From the NCBI RefSeq assembly GCF_000015165.1, contig NC_009485.1:5475501-5539500 (forward strand): a DNA stretch of 64,000 bases. Direction: 5' to 3'. Numbering within the stretch: the first letter of the stretch is position 1; each line of letters starts with the position of its first letter. This document shows, one piece after another, positions 16,610 to 25,463 of the stretch. This DNA is from Bradyrhizobium sp. BTAi1. GTDB taxonomy: Bacteria; Pseudomonadota; Alphaproteobacteria; Rhizobiales; Xanthobacteraceae. The notes beneath the pieces are model-generated. The model saw only the letters and a program-made list of their open reading frames with translations. It was not told the DNA's origin and made no database searches. Both the position numbers and the translations under genes were made by a program.

Positions 16610-17587
16610 TCAATCCATCACCAGCGCGACGCGGCCGATGGCCTTGCGGTTGATCAGCAGTCGCATCGCGCGCGCATAATCCGCAAACGGTACGCGGTGT
16701 GAGACATTGGGGCGCAGTCTGCCCTGCTCCGCAAAATCGAGCAACGCGGCCATGCGGCGCTCGCCGAGCGCGGGATCCTGGCGCACGGCCTCGCCCGCGC
16801 GGACGCCGAGGACGCTGGCGCCCTTCATCAAAATCAGATTGGTGCGGGCCAGCCCGATGCCGCCGGTGAAGCCGATCACCAGCAGCCGCGCGCCCCAGGC
16901 GATGCAGCGGACGCTGTTTTCGAACACCTCGCCACCGACAGGATCGAACACGACATCGACGCCTCGGCCATCGGTGATGCGCTTGACCGCATCGCGAAAC
17001 GGCTCGCGCGCATACAGCACGAGATGATCGGCGCCGCGCGCGCGGGCCACCGCGAGCTTCTCTTCGGACGAGGCCGCCGCGATGACGGTGGCGCCCAGCA
17101 GCTTGCCGAGCTCGACCGCGGCCAGGCCGACGCCGCCACCGGCGCCGTGCACCAGCAGCGTCTCGCCGGACCTGAGCTGGCCGCGATCGACCAGCGCATG
17201 ATACGCGGTGCCGTGGCCGGCGAGATAGGTCGCGCCTTCAGCGTAGTCGAAGGTCGAGGGCAGCGGCGTGAGCTGGCGGGCTGCGACCACCGCCTCTTCT
17301 GCATAGGCGCCGAAGCGCATGCGCACGATGACACGGTCGCCGACGGAACGCCCCGTCACAGCGGTGCCGGTCTCGATGACATCGCCGGCCGCTTCCACGC
17401 CCGGCGTGAACGGCAGCTCGGGCTTGAGCTGATACTCGCCCGCCGCCATCAGAATGTCCGGAAAGTTGATGCCGGCGGCGCGGATCTTCACCCGCACCTC
17501 TCCCTCACCTGGCGCGCGCGGCGGCAGATCTTCGAGCCGCAACGCCTCCGGTGGCCCGAGCTCGCGACAGACGATCGCCCGCGGCAT
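16610..17587 (-). CDS. NADPH:quinone oxidoreductase family protein
   Basis: 325 residues of the zinc-free medium-chain dehydrogenase family (QOR type). The GroES-like N-terminal domain contains AAGINFPDILMAAGEYQ and PFTPGVEAAGDV. The Rossmann motif LLVHGAGGGVGLAAVELGK binds NADPH. The structural zinc Cys ligands of true alcohol dehydrogenases are absent. The start ATG at 17587 overlaps the stop of the upstream isomerase-like gene by one base (TGATG), so the two are translationally coupled. It may act on quinones or enones in an aromatic or detoxification pathway. Confidence 0.9.
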   Translation of the reverse strand: MPRAIVCRELGPPEALRLEDLPPRAPGEGEVRVKIRAAGINFPDILMAAGEYQLKPELPFTPGVEAAGDVIETGTAVTGRSVGDRVIVRMRFGAYAEEAVVAARQLTPLPSTFDYAEGATYLAGHGTAYHALVDRGQLRSGETLLVHGAGGGVGLAAVELGKLLGATVIAAASSEEKLAVARARGADHLVLYAREPFRDAVKRITDGRGVDVVFDPVGGEVFENSVRCIAWGARLLVIGFTGGIGLARTNLILMKGASVLGVRAGEAVRQDPALGERRMAALLDFAEQGRLRPNVSHRVPFADYARAMRLLINRKAIGRVALVMD

Positions 17588-18189
17588 CAGGCCGTCCGCC
17601 GCTTCGCCAGCGCCTCGCGGATCAGCGGCAGCCGGTCATTGCCGAAATACATGTCGGTGACATCGACGAAGATGGTCGGCGAGCCGAAGCCGCCGCGCTT
17701 CACCACCTCCTCGGTGTTGATGCGCAGCTGGTCCTTGATGCCCTGCTGGGCGATGCCGTCGAAGAACGCCTGCGGATCGATGCCGACGCGCCGGCACGCC
17801 TCGGTCAGCACCGCGTCCTGCGAAATGTCCTGGTTCTCGCCCCAGTAGATCTCGAACACGCTCCGCGCGAACGGCACCATGTCCTGCCCCAGCCAGATGC
17901 AGCCGCGCATCGCCTTGACGCTGTTCACCGGGAACACCGATGGCGGCATCTTGATTTTGAGCCCAGCCGAGCGCGCCCAGTCGCCGAGGTCTTTCAGCAT
18001 GTAGGCCGCCTTGGCCGGCACCGGCTTTTCACGTTGGGCGTAGACGCTGGGATTGACAGTGTTGAAGATGCCGCCGACCAGAATGGGCCGCCAGACGATG
18101 TCGACGCCGAATTCCTTCGCGAGCGGCTGGATGTTGTGGAAGGCGAGATAGGTCCAGGGGCTGGAGCAGTCGAAGAAGAATTCGATCAT
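17587..18189 (-). CDS. 2-hydroxychromene-2-carboxylate isomerase-like protein
   Basis: A 200-residue DsbA-fold glutathione transferase of the kappa/HCCA-isomerase family. The N-terminus MIEFFFDCSSPWTYLAF carries the catalytic Ser of the family in place of a redox Cys pair, and WRPILVGGIFNTVN follows. The C-terminal GSPTIFVDVTDMYFGNDRL is the typical cis-Pro region. Characterised relatives isomerise a naphthalene-pathway intermediate, but no other naphthalene genes are here, so a general glutathione-dependent role is as likely. The downstream quinone oxidoreductase gene overlaps it by one base. Confidence 0.87.
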   Translation of the reverse strand: MIEFFFDCSSPWTYLAFHNIQPLAKEFGVDIVWRPILVGGIFNTVNPSVYAQREKPVPAKAAYMLKDLGDWARSAGLKIKMPPSVFPVNSVKAMRGCIWLGQDMVPFARSVFEIYWGENQDISQDAVLTEACRRVGIDPQAFFDGIAQQGIKDQLRINTEEVVKRGGFGSPTIFVDVTDMYFGNDRLPLIREALAKRRTA

Positions 18190-18250
18190 CGGTTGTCCTC
18201 AATGTCTCAACAGGTTCGACGGTGCGCGGCAAACAACGCAGACTGGTCGT

Positions 18251-18357
18251 GCCGCCCCTGGACTGCTTCATCGCTGCGCTCCTCGCAATGATGGAGAGCG
18301 TGAGGCCAGTTCGCTCCACCGTCATTGCGAGCGCAGCGAAGCAATCCAGGGGCGGCA
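18251..18357. repeat. Long family A palindrome
   Basis: Arms of more than 40 nt with a few mismatches, from GCCGCCCCTGGACTGCTTC to GAAGCAATCCAGGGGCGGC, with the core GTCATTGCGAGCGCAGCG. It lies between two minus-strand genes. Confidence 0.85.
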
Positions 18358-18411
18358 ACAAAGGGTCTGAATGGTTTGTCGCTGCCTTCCTCGCAGCAAC
18401 GCAAAGTTTGC

Positions 18412-19116
18412 TCACTGTCTCCCCATCATCTCCTTCGCCTGCCCACCGAACATCACGTGGCGTGTCTTCTCGTTAAACGGCTCTTTGACGAACTTGCCGA
18501 TCGCAAGCCCGGCCTGCAGCTTCGGCCGGGCCCGCAAGGTCGCGTACCAGCGCTTGATGTTGGAGAAGTCGTCGAGCGTGAACCCCTGCGCCTTGTGCGT
18601 CATCATCCAGGGAAAGCAGGCGATGTCGGCGATCGAGTAGTCGTCTCCTGCGACATAAGCGCCGGTCCTGCCGAGCTGCACATCGAGCACGTGGAACAGA
18701 CGCGCGACCTCGTCGCGATAGCGCTGGATCGCGTAAGGGATCTTCTCGGCCGCATAGAGCGCGAAATGTCCATGCTGGCCCATCATCGGCCCCAGCCCGG
18801 CCATCTGCCACATCACCCATTGGATCACGCGCGAGCGCGCCCGCATCTCCTGCGGCAGGAACGTCCCGGTCTTGTCGGCGAGGTAGATCAGGATCGCGCC
18901 GGTCTCGAACACCGAGAAGGGTGCCCCGCCATCGGCCGGCGCATGATCGAGGATCGCAGGGATCCGATTGTTGGGGCTGATCGCCAGGAACTCCGGCTTG
19001 AACTGGTCGCCGGCGCGGATGTCGACGGGAATGACCTTGTAAGGCAGCCCGAGTTCCTCGAGCATGATCGAGATCTTCCAGCCGTTCGGCGTCGGTGCGT
19101 AATGGAGATCGATCAT
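18412..19116 (-). CDS. Glutathione S-transferase family protein
   Basis: 234 residues. The thioredoxin-fold N-terminal domain reads MIDLHYAPTPNGWKISIMLEE (residues 1-21, quoted to 20: IDLHYAPTPNGWKISIMLEE); NRIPAILDH is the cis-Pro motif and VFETGAILIYLADK holds the glutathione-contacting Glu-Thr. The all-helical C-terminal domain has the N-capping motif SIADIACFPW. It resembles YghU/GstB-type enzymes. ATG at 19116 is chosen because it follows GGAAGG closely and matches the family N-terminus; the open frame extends further upstream without support. Confidence 0.88.
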   Translation of the reverse strand: MIDLHYAPTPNGWKISIMLEELGLPYKVIPVDIRAGDQFKPEFLAISPNNRIPAILDHAPADGGAPFSVFETGAILIYLADKTGTFLPQEMRARSRVIQWVMWQMAGLGPMMGQHGHFALYAAEKIPYAIQRYRDEVARLFHVLDVQLGRTGAYVAGDDYSIADIACFPWMMTHKAQGFTLDDFSNIKRWYATLRARPKLQAGLAIGKFVKEPFNEKTRHVMFGGQAKEMMGRQ

Positions 19117-19278
19117 GCCTTCCCGCTTCCCTTTCCCGTTGTCCCGCCTCTGTACAGCCCGGACCATTATGCCGCGCTGCGGAACGCAAGCGCCGGCTTC
19201 GTTCTTCTGTACCTGAAGGGTAAGCCATGGCACACAGGCGCTCAAGCCTGACCGCCCCCTGTGCCGGAGAGTTCGACC

Positions 19279-20301
19279 ATGCTGTTTCCATCGACCATTG
19301 CAGGATCGCTGCCGAAGCCGGAATGGCTGGCCGAGCCGAACGTGCTGTGGGCCCCGTGGAAGGCGAAGGGCGAGGAGCTCGCCCGCGCCAAACGCGATGC
19401 CACGATCCTGGCGCTCAAGCTACAGGAGGATTCCGGCATCGACATCCTCACCGAGGGCGAGCAGTCGCGGCAGCATTTCGTGCACGGCTTCCTCGAGCGC
19501 GTCAACGGCATCGACTTCGCCCACAAGGTCGAGATGGGAATCCGCAAGGACCGCTACAAGGCGATGGTGCCGCAGGTGGTGGCGCCGTTGGCGCTGAAGG
19601 GCCGCGTCCACGGCGATGAAGCGCGGATCGCGCGCACGCATACGACGCGCGCGCTGAAGTTCACGCTGCCCGGTCCGATGACGATCATCGACACCATCGC
19701 CGACAACTATTATGGCGACCGCGTCAAGATGGCGTTCGCCTTCGCCGAACTGTTGAACCAGGAGGCCAAGGCGCTGCACGACGACGGCATCGACATGATC
19801 CAGTTCGATGAGCCCGCCTTCAATGTCTACATGGACGAGGTGCGCGATTGGGGCATCAAGGCGCTGGAGCGCGCGGCCGAAGGACTGACCTGCCCGACCG
19901 CCGTCCACATCTGCTACGGCTATGGCATCAAGGCCAACACCGACTGGAAGGAGACGCTGGGCAGCGAGTGGCGACAGTATGAGGAGACCTTCCCGGTCAT
20001 CGACGCCAGCTCGATCCAGCAGGTCGCGGTCGAATGCCGCAATTCTAAGGTGCCGATCGAGCTGCTCGGCCTGTTGAAGAACAAGATTGTGCAGGCCGGC
20101 GTCATCGATGTCGCCAGCGACGAGATCGAGACCGCCGAGGACGTCTGCAAGACCATCGAGGACGTCATGAAGGTGGTGCCGAAGGAGAACATCATCGCCA
20201 CCACAAATTGCGGCATGGCCCCGATGCGGCGCGAGGTCGCCGAAGCCAAGCTGAGTGCGCTCGGCACCGGCGCGAAGCTGGCGCGTCAAAGGTTCGCTTG
20301 A
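19279..20301 (+). CDS. Methionine synthase II (MetE C-terminal domain)-like methyltransferase
   Basis: 340 residues matching only the catalytic C-terminal half of cobalamin-independent methionine synthase. The N-terminus STIAGSLPKPEWL, DILTEGEQSRQHFVHGF, FTLPGPMTIIDTI and FDEPAF are family motifs. The zinc-site ligands are in VHICYGYG (His and Cys) and TTNCGMAPM (Cys). The N-terminal folate-binding repeat of MetE is missing, so the methyl donor may differ from the triglutamyl folate used by MetE. ATG at 19279 follows GGAGAG and is preferred over GTG at 19261. It is monocistronic by position. Confidence 0.88.
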   Translation: MLFPSTIAGSLPKPEWLAEPNVLWAPWKAKGEELARAKRDATILALKLQEDSGIDILTEGEQSRQHFVHGFLERVNGIDFAHKVEMGIRKDRYKAMVPQVVAPLALKGRVHGDEARIARTHTTRALKFTLPGPMTIIDTIADNYYGDRVKMAFAFAELLNQEAKALHDDGIDMIQFDEPAFNVYMDEVRDWGIKALERAAEGLTCPTAVHICYGYGIKANTDWKETLGSEWRQYEETFPVIDASSIQQVAVECRNSKVPIELLGLLKNKIVQAGVIDVASDEIETAEDVCKTIEDVMKVVPKENIIATTNCGMAPMRREVAEAKLSALGTGAKLARQRFA

Positions 20302-20761
20302 TCGGCTGCGGGCGGCAGACGCGAGCGCTCCGTCAGCGCCTGCTGCCCATGTCTCACCGCCGGCATGTGGTGAATTGCGTGCAGGTCTTGGCGTCATCGC
20401 TCAAGCGATTCATACGAATCGCGCGCGGACGCGCAGCGTGCGACGTGCGGTCTCGCAAGACCCCGTAAGACAACGGATGAAGTCACGCGCGCGACGTCGA
20501 CGTCGCCACCAGCGGCTTTTCTTGTGCAGCTTGTTGTACATTGAACAGCGCTGACCAGCACGACATGCGTTTGTCTTACTGGCAAATCTCCCACGATTCT
20601 TTCGGCGATACCCCGCGCACAGTTTTCGAGACGCGCTGTGTCTCTGCTGCGCTTGACAATTGATGTCCGGGCATTTCATTTGATTGCTACTGTTTGGTGT
20701 AGTCGCGGCCAAGCCTGCCGCTCGAATCGGCTTCTGATTTCACTTGCCTTCATTGCTGGGG
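20302..20761. other. Intergenic region upstream of the autotransporter gene
   Basis: 460 nt without a supported gene. A short dyad GGTCTCGCAAGACC near 20450 resembles the centre of family B repeats, probably a decayed copy. A promoter candidate is at 20653-20681. Confidence 0.5.
20653..20681 (+). promoter_or_regulatory. Possible promoter of the autotransporter gene
   Basis: TTGACA (20653-20658), a 17-nt spacer and TCATTT (20676-20681). The -35 is perfect and the -10 is poor. The leader to the start codon would be about 75 nt. Confidence 0.35.
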
Positions 20762-23700
20762 ATGGGGATGACTTGCTTTGCGAGAACGAACTTTGCTGTG
20801 CCGAATTCAAAGCCGCGGCGCTGGCTCGCGCTCTCTTTCCTCCTTGCAGGCACGTTTCTGAGCACCCAGGCCCTGGCGATCGACGTCGCCAATCAGGCCG
20901 ACTGGAATACGGCAGTGGCGGCGGTCGCAGCCGCAGGCGCCAACTCGACCGTGACAATCAACATCACCAGCGGCTTCACCCTGTCCAGCTCGCTTGCGCA
21001 ACTGCAAGCCGCCAATAGCAACGTCACGGTGAACATCACCGGCAATGGCCAGACGATCAACGGCGCCTCCTCGTTTCAGGGCATCGTCGTCAACGGTGCC
21101 AATGCGCCGACCGTGAATATCTCCAGCCTGTCGATCACCAACACCGCTGCGATCGGCGGCAACGGCCAGAATGGCCAGAACGGTTACTATAGCGGCGGCT
21201 TGGCCTATGGCTCCGGCGGCGGCGGCGGCGGCGGTCTCGGTGCAGGCGGCGGCCTGCTGGTCGGCAGCGGCGCCAACGTCACGATTGCCGCGGTGACCTT
21301 TACCAGCAACAGCGCCACCGGCGGCCATGGAGGCAACGGCGGCAGCGCTCAGAACGCGGCGGCTGACCCGGTCAATGGCGGCAATGGTGGCGCGGGCGGC
21401 GCCGCCAACAATGGCGGCGCCAGCGGCGGCGGCGGCGCGGGCGGCACCGGCGGACATGCCGGCGGACAAGGCACGGCCGGCACCGCGGGCGCCTCGCTCG
21501 GTGACGGCGGCGGCGGCGGCGGCGGCTCCGGCACCACCAACAGCACCACCTACACCAACAACAATCCCGGCGGCAGCGGCAACGCCAACGGCGGCAACGG
21601 CGGCAGCGGCGGCGACGGCGCGACGAATGCCAGCGGCGCGGGCGGCCCCGGGCCCGGCTCCGACGGCGGCGCCGGCGGCAATGGCGGCGCCGCCAATGGC
21701 GGCGCCATCTACGTCGCCACCGGCGGTACGCTGACGATTCTCGATTCGCCGATTTCCGGCAACACCGTCGCCGGTGGCGCCGCCGGCACCCCCGGCATCG
21801 GGATCGGGCCAAGCGCCATCAATGGATTTTCAGCAGCGGCAGGCGCAGCGCAGGGCGCCGGCATCTTCCTGAGCGGCGTGACGGCCAATATCGGCGTGTC
21901 CGGCGGCAGCGTGACCTATGGCGACTCCATCGGCGGCACCGGACTGACGACCGGCGGCGTCAACACCGCCATCAACAAGACCGGCGCCGGCACCTTGGTG
22001 CTGTCAGCGACCAACACCTTCACCGGCAACGTCAACATCAGCGCAGGCACTGTTTCGATCGGCGCCACCGCGAACCTCGGCAACGTTGCCAATGACGTGA
22101 TCATTTCCAATGGCGGCACGCTAGCGGTCACTGGCACGACCACCCTCGCCAATGGTCGCGACTTCAAGATTGCCGGCCTGTCGACGATCGATGTGACCTC
22201 AGCGACCACGACCACGCTGCAAGGCATTGTCTCCAACGGCGCTTCCGCCGGCACCTTGGTAAAAGCGGGCGGCGGCATCCTGCTGCTGTCGGGCACCAAC
22301 ACCTACACCGGCGAGACCAACGTCATCGGCGGTACGCTGCGCGCGGGTACGGCGAACGCATTCGGCGCCAGCACCGTCTTCAGCGTGCTGTCCGGCGGCA
22401 CGCTGGATCTCAACGGTTTCAACAAGACCTTCGGCACGCTGAGCGGCGACGGCGCCGTGACCGGCGCCAATGTGACGATCGCCGGCACTTTCACGCCCGG
22501 CAATGGCAACCCGGCCTCGTCCATGGCAATCACCGGAAACCTCGCATTCCAGTCGGGTGCGGTCTATCTGGTGCAGCTCAACCCGACGACCGCCTCACTT
22601 GCCCAGATCACCGGCACCGCCAATCTTACCGGCGCTGCGGTCACTGCGAACTACGCCAACGGCACCTACATCTCCAAGAAGTACACCATTCTCACCGCGA
22701 CCGGCGGCGTCAGCGGCACCTTCAGCGGCGTGACCAACACCAACCTGCCGGCAGGCTTCTCCTCCACGCTGAGCTATGACAGCAACAATGCGTTCATCGA
22801 CCTCACGATGAACACGGCGTCGGGCAGCATCAACCAGCAGAACGTCAGCAACGCGCTCACCAACTATTTCAACAGGAACGGCAGCATTCCGGTCGTATTC
22901 ACCGGCTTGACTCCGACGGGGCTGACACAGATCTCGGGCGAGACCTCGACCGGCTCGCAGCAGACGACCTTTACTGCGATGACCCAGTTCATGGGCATCA
23001 TGACCGATCCGTTCCTCGGCGGCCGCGGCGACCAGGGCTCTGCGCCCGCCGGCGCGATCGGCTATGCCGAAGAAGCGCTCGCTTATGCGACCAAGCGCAA
23101 TCCGAACGACGCCCTGGCGGCGATCTATACCAAGGCGCCGGCCGCGCCGGTGGCAAGGCCGAACTGGAGCGTGTGGGCGGCCGGCTTCGGCGGCTCGCAG
23201 AGCACCGACGGCAACACCGCGCTCGGCTCCAACAACACGACCAGCAACATCTACGGCACGGCCGTCGGCGCCGACTATCGCTTCTCGCCTTTCACGATCG
23301 CCGGCTTTTCGCTGGCGGGCGGCGGCACCACATTCAACGTCGCCAATGGCGGCAGCGGGCGCTCCGACCTGTTCCAGGCCGGCGCCTTCGTCAGGCACAT
23401 GATCGGCGCAGGCTATGTTTCGGGGGCACTGGCCTATGGATGGCAGAACGTCACCACCAACCGCACGGTGACGGTGGCTGGCGTCGATCAGTTGCGAGCC
23501 AATTTTGATGCCAACACCTTCGCCGGCCGGCTCGAAGGCGGCTATCGCTTCATCTCGCCATGGATGGGGTTCGGCATCACGCCCTACGCCGCCGCGCAGT
23601 TCACCACCTTCAACCTGCCGGGCTATGCCGAGAGCGCGGTCGCCGGCGCCAACACTTTCGCGCTCCGTTTCGGATCGCAGAGCTTGACCGATACGAGGTC

Positions 23701-24004
23701 GGAGCTGGGTGTTCGCACCGACAAGGCCTATGCGCTGACGGACGGCGTGTTCACGCTGCGCAGCCGCTTCGCCTGGGCCTATGACTTCAATCCCAGCCGT
23801 TCGGTCGGAGCCACGTTCCAGACACTCCCCGGCGCATCCTTCGTCGTCAACGGCGCGCGGCTGGCGCAGAACTCGGCGCTGACGACGGTCGCCGCGGAAA
23901 TGAAGTGGAGAAACGGCTGGTCAGCCGCAGCAAGCTTCGAAGGCGAGTTCTCGGACGTGACCCGCAGCTACGCCGGCAAGGGCGTCGTGCGCTACGCATG
24001 GTGA
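20762..24004 (+). CDS. Autotransporter with glycine-rich passenger and beta-barrel domain
   Basis: About 1080 residues. A signal peptide of the extended autotransporter type ends TQALA. The passenger begins with a parallel beta-helix-like section (repeated VTINITSG, VTVNITGNG, VNISSLSI). A low-complexity region of roughly 150 residues (nt 21200-21710) is made of GGNGG/GGAGG units. Two autotransporter-associated beta-strand repeats follow (GTLVLSATNTFTGNVNISAG near 21990 and ILLLSGTNTYTGETNVIGG near 22280). From about 23158 to the end is a type V beta-barrel finishing VRYAW, the aromatic C-terminus recognised by the BAM complex. The start could be ATG at 20762 or 20768. Expected to be displayed on the outer membrane, perhaps as an adhesin. 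Confidence 0.9.
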   Translation: MGMTCFARTNFAVPNSKPRRWLALSFLLAGTFLSTQALAIDVANQADWNTAVAAVAAAGANSTVTINITSGFTLSSSLAQLQAANSNVTVNITGNGQTINGASSFQGIVVNGANAPTVNISSLSITNTAAIGGNGQNGQNGYYSGGLAYGSGGGGGGGLGAGGGLLVGSGANVTIAAVTFTSNSATGGHGGNGGSAQNAAADPVNGGNGGAGGAANNGGASGGGGAGGTGGHAGGQGTAGTAGASLGDGGGGGGGSGTTNSTTYTNNNPGGSGNANGGNGGSGGDGATNASGAGGPGPGSDGGAGGNGGAANGGAIYVATGGTLTILDSPISGNTVAGGAAGTPGIGIGPSAINGFSAAAGAAQGAGIFLSGVTANIGVSGGSVTYGDSIGGTGLTTGGVNTAINKTGAGTLVLSATNTFTGNVNISAGTVSIGATANLGNVANDVIISNGGTLAVTGTTTLANGRDFKIAGLSTIDVTSATTTTLQGIVSNGASAGTLVKAGGGILLLSGTNTYTGETNVIGGTLRAGTANAFGASTVFSVLSGGTLDLNGFNKTFGTLSGDGAVTGANVTIAGTFTPGNGNPASSMAITGNLAFQSGAVYLVQLNPTTASLAQITGTANLTGAAVTANYANGTYISKKYTILTATGGVSGTFSGVTNTNLPAGFSSTLSYDSNNAFIDLTMNTASGSINQQNVSNALTNYFNRNGSIPVVFTGLTPTGLTQISGETSTGSQQTTFTAMTQFMGIMTDPFLGGRGDQGSAPAGAIGYAEEALAYATKRNPNDALAAIYTKAPAAPVARPNWSVWAAGFGGSQSTDGNTALGSNNTTSNIYGTAVGADYRFSPFTIAGFSLAGGGTTFNVANGGSGRSDLFQAGAFVRHMIGAGYVSGALAYGWQNVTTNRTVTVAGVDQLRANFDANTFAGRLEGGYRFISPWMGFGITPYAAAQFTTFNLPGYAESAVAGANTFALRFGSQSLTDTRSELGVRTDKAYALTDGVFTLRSRFAWAYDFNPSRSVGATFQTLPGASFVVNGARLAQNSALTTVAAEMKWRNGWSAAASFEGEFSDVTRSYAGKGVVRYAW

Positions 24005-24040
24005 CGCGAGGGCCGCGCAGTCCCTCGGCCGTCGTAGTCC

Positions 24041-24170
24041 GTAGCCCGCAGGAGCGACAGCTGGCGCGCCGCATGCGCGACGACGCCAGCGACATGCGGG
24101 GTCTGATGCGCCATGTCGCAGAATCCGGATGTCGCTGCCGCCTTCGCCTTGCGGGCGCAGGCGTCCGCTG
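24041..24170. repeat. Family B repeat, degenerate
   Basis: Starts GTAGCCCGCAGGAGCGACAG and contains GACATGCGGGGTCTGATGCG and ATCCGGATGTCGC; the far end has lost the GGGCTACG terminus. It lies between the convergent autotransporter and hypothetical genes. Confidence 0.7.
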
Positions 24171-24186
24171 ATTGGGGCCACGGGGC

Positions 24187-24798
24187 TTAAGCGCTCGGAT
24201 GGAGCACCGGGCGATAGCCGGCTTGCAGCGCGCGAAGCGTCGACGGAGGGGTCAGCAGACACACTGCCGTCACGTCGTCGCGGGGGTCGCCGTAGCCGGC
24301 GAAGGACCATGGCCGGCTGCGGCCCGCAACGATCAGCAGACTCTCCTCGCCCGCCTGCACCATCGTGCCGTCAGGCAGATCGGCCACCGGCACCGTCAGC
24401 GGGTGCAGCCGCTTGCGGCCATGGTCGAGCCGCTCGCGATGCAGCACCCTGTCGATGTCGGCGGCGCGAACACCGCTGACAGCATTGCCCTGCTGCCACG
24501 CCGCACGAAACCGGTTGGCGTCATCGCGGCGGCAATAGAAGCATGGCCGATGTCCGCCGGCCAGGGCCGTGGCCTCGTCGAGGAAGAACAGTTCGGTCCA
24601 GCTCTGCGTCGCCATCACCTCGCGGCGGCGGCCGCGGAAATCGCACAGGCAGACCAGCCATGCTTGGCTCGACCAGCGCTTCCGCAACAACGTCCTCGTC
24701 GCGGGATCATGGATGATGCCGCGATTGCCAGTGAACAGGCCGCGGTGCGGCGTGGCGACAATCTCGCCTGTCGGCGTGACACGGTTCTGCAGAGGCAT
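24187..24798 (-). CDS. Conserved-looking hypothetical protein with a Cys-x-x-Cys motif
   Basis: 203 residues, no signal peptide or membrane segment. The N-terminus MPLQNRVTPTGEIVATPHRG, the central HDPATRTLLRKRW and the motif GHRPCFYCRR (Cys-x-x-Cys with an adjacent His) stand out; the last could bind a metal or a nucleic acid. FRAAW and DIDRVLHRERL follow. I recognise the type as a protein seen in other alphaproteobacteria but know no function for it. ATG at 24798 follows GGAGGAG and is chosen over an upstream in-frame start. It may be co-transcribed with nothing; the next minus-strand gene is 106 nt upstream. Confidence 0.75.
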   Translation of the reverse strand: MPLQNRVTPTGEIVATPHRGLFTGNRGIIHDPATRTLLRKRWSSQAWLVCLCDFRGRRREVMATQSWTELFFLDEATALAGGHRPCFYCRRDDANRFRAAWQQGNAVSGVRAADIDRVLHRERLDHGRKRLHPLTVPVADLPDGTMVQAGEESLLIVAGRSRPWSFAGYGDPRDDVTAVCLLTPPSTLRALQAGYRPVLHPSA

Positions 24799-24904
24799 CG
24801 GCTCCTCCGCCTGCGGCTGCGGAGCGGCAAATGGCGAGCAACCCATGATTCGGCCGCCCTCCCGCCCCCCTGTTCGCTGCTCCCTACTCCCTATTCCCCC
24901 CTCA

Positions 24905-25426
24905 TCACGCCGCCCCGTCGCGCAGCGGCGGCGCGAAGGACAGCGCGGTGTCCCAGGGGAAGAAGATCCAGGTGTCCTGCGACACTTCGGTGATGAAGGT
25001 GTCGACCAGCGGCCGGCCCTTGGGCTTGGCGTAGACGGTGGCGAAATGGGCGTCAGGCAGCATTTCGCGCACCAGCTGAGCGGTCTTGCCGGTGTCGACG
25101 AGGTCGTCGACGATCAGGAGCCCCTTGCCGGTGCCGCTGCCGAGCTTGAGCGTATCCTCGGAGATGGCCTTGAGGATGTTCAGCTCGCCCTGGCGGGTGT
25201 GGTCGTAGCTGGCGATGCCGACCGTGTCGATCACGCGGATGCCGAGCTCTCGCGCGACGATCGCCGCCGGCACCAGCCCGCCGCGGGTGATGGCGATGAT
25301 CGCGGCGAACGGACCGGCATCGTTCAGCCGCCAGGTCAGCGCCCGGCAATCGCGGTGGAACTGGTCCCAGGACACCGGGAAGGCCCGCCCCGCCCGCTCC
25401 TCTGCCGTCAACGTCTTGTCCGCCAT
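24905..25426 (-). CDS. gpt: Xanthine phosphoribosyltransferase
   Basis: 173 residues of the PRTase family, converting xanthine or guanine with PRPP to the nucleotide in purine salvage. The N-terminal hood segment PVSWDQFHRDCRALTWRL, the ITRGGLVPAA segment that contacts pyrophosphate, and the PRPP motif LLIVDDLVDTGKTA are all clear. The length equals E. coli Gpt plus about 20 residues. It stands 37 nt downstream of the CinA-type gene on the same strand, so they are likely one transcript. Confidence 0.92.
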   Translation of the reverse strand: MADKTLTAEERAGRAFPVSWDQFHRDCRALTWRLNDAGPFAAIIAITRGGLVPAAIVARELGIRVIDTVGIASYDHTRQGELNILKAISEDTLKLGSGTGKGLLIVDDLVDTGKTAQLVREMLPDAHFATVYAKPKGRPLVDTFITEVSQDTWIFFPWDTALSFAPPLRDGAA

Positions 25427-25463
25427 CTCGTCTGGTCCGTCTGTTCTCGAAGCCGCCTTCTGC

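Noticed and set aside
18412..19245. Longer start for the glutathione S-transferase gene
   Set aside because: The added 43 residues match no family and the ribosome binding site supports ATG at 19116.
23921..24310. Arg-rich minus-strand frame over the autotransporter 3' end
   Set aside because: It runs antisense to the beta-barrel coding sequence and through a family B repeat; no protein-like pattern.
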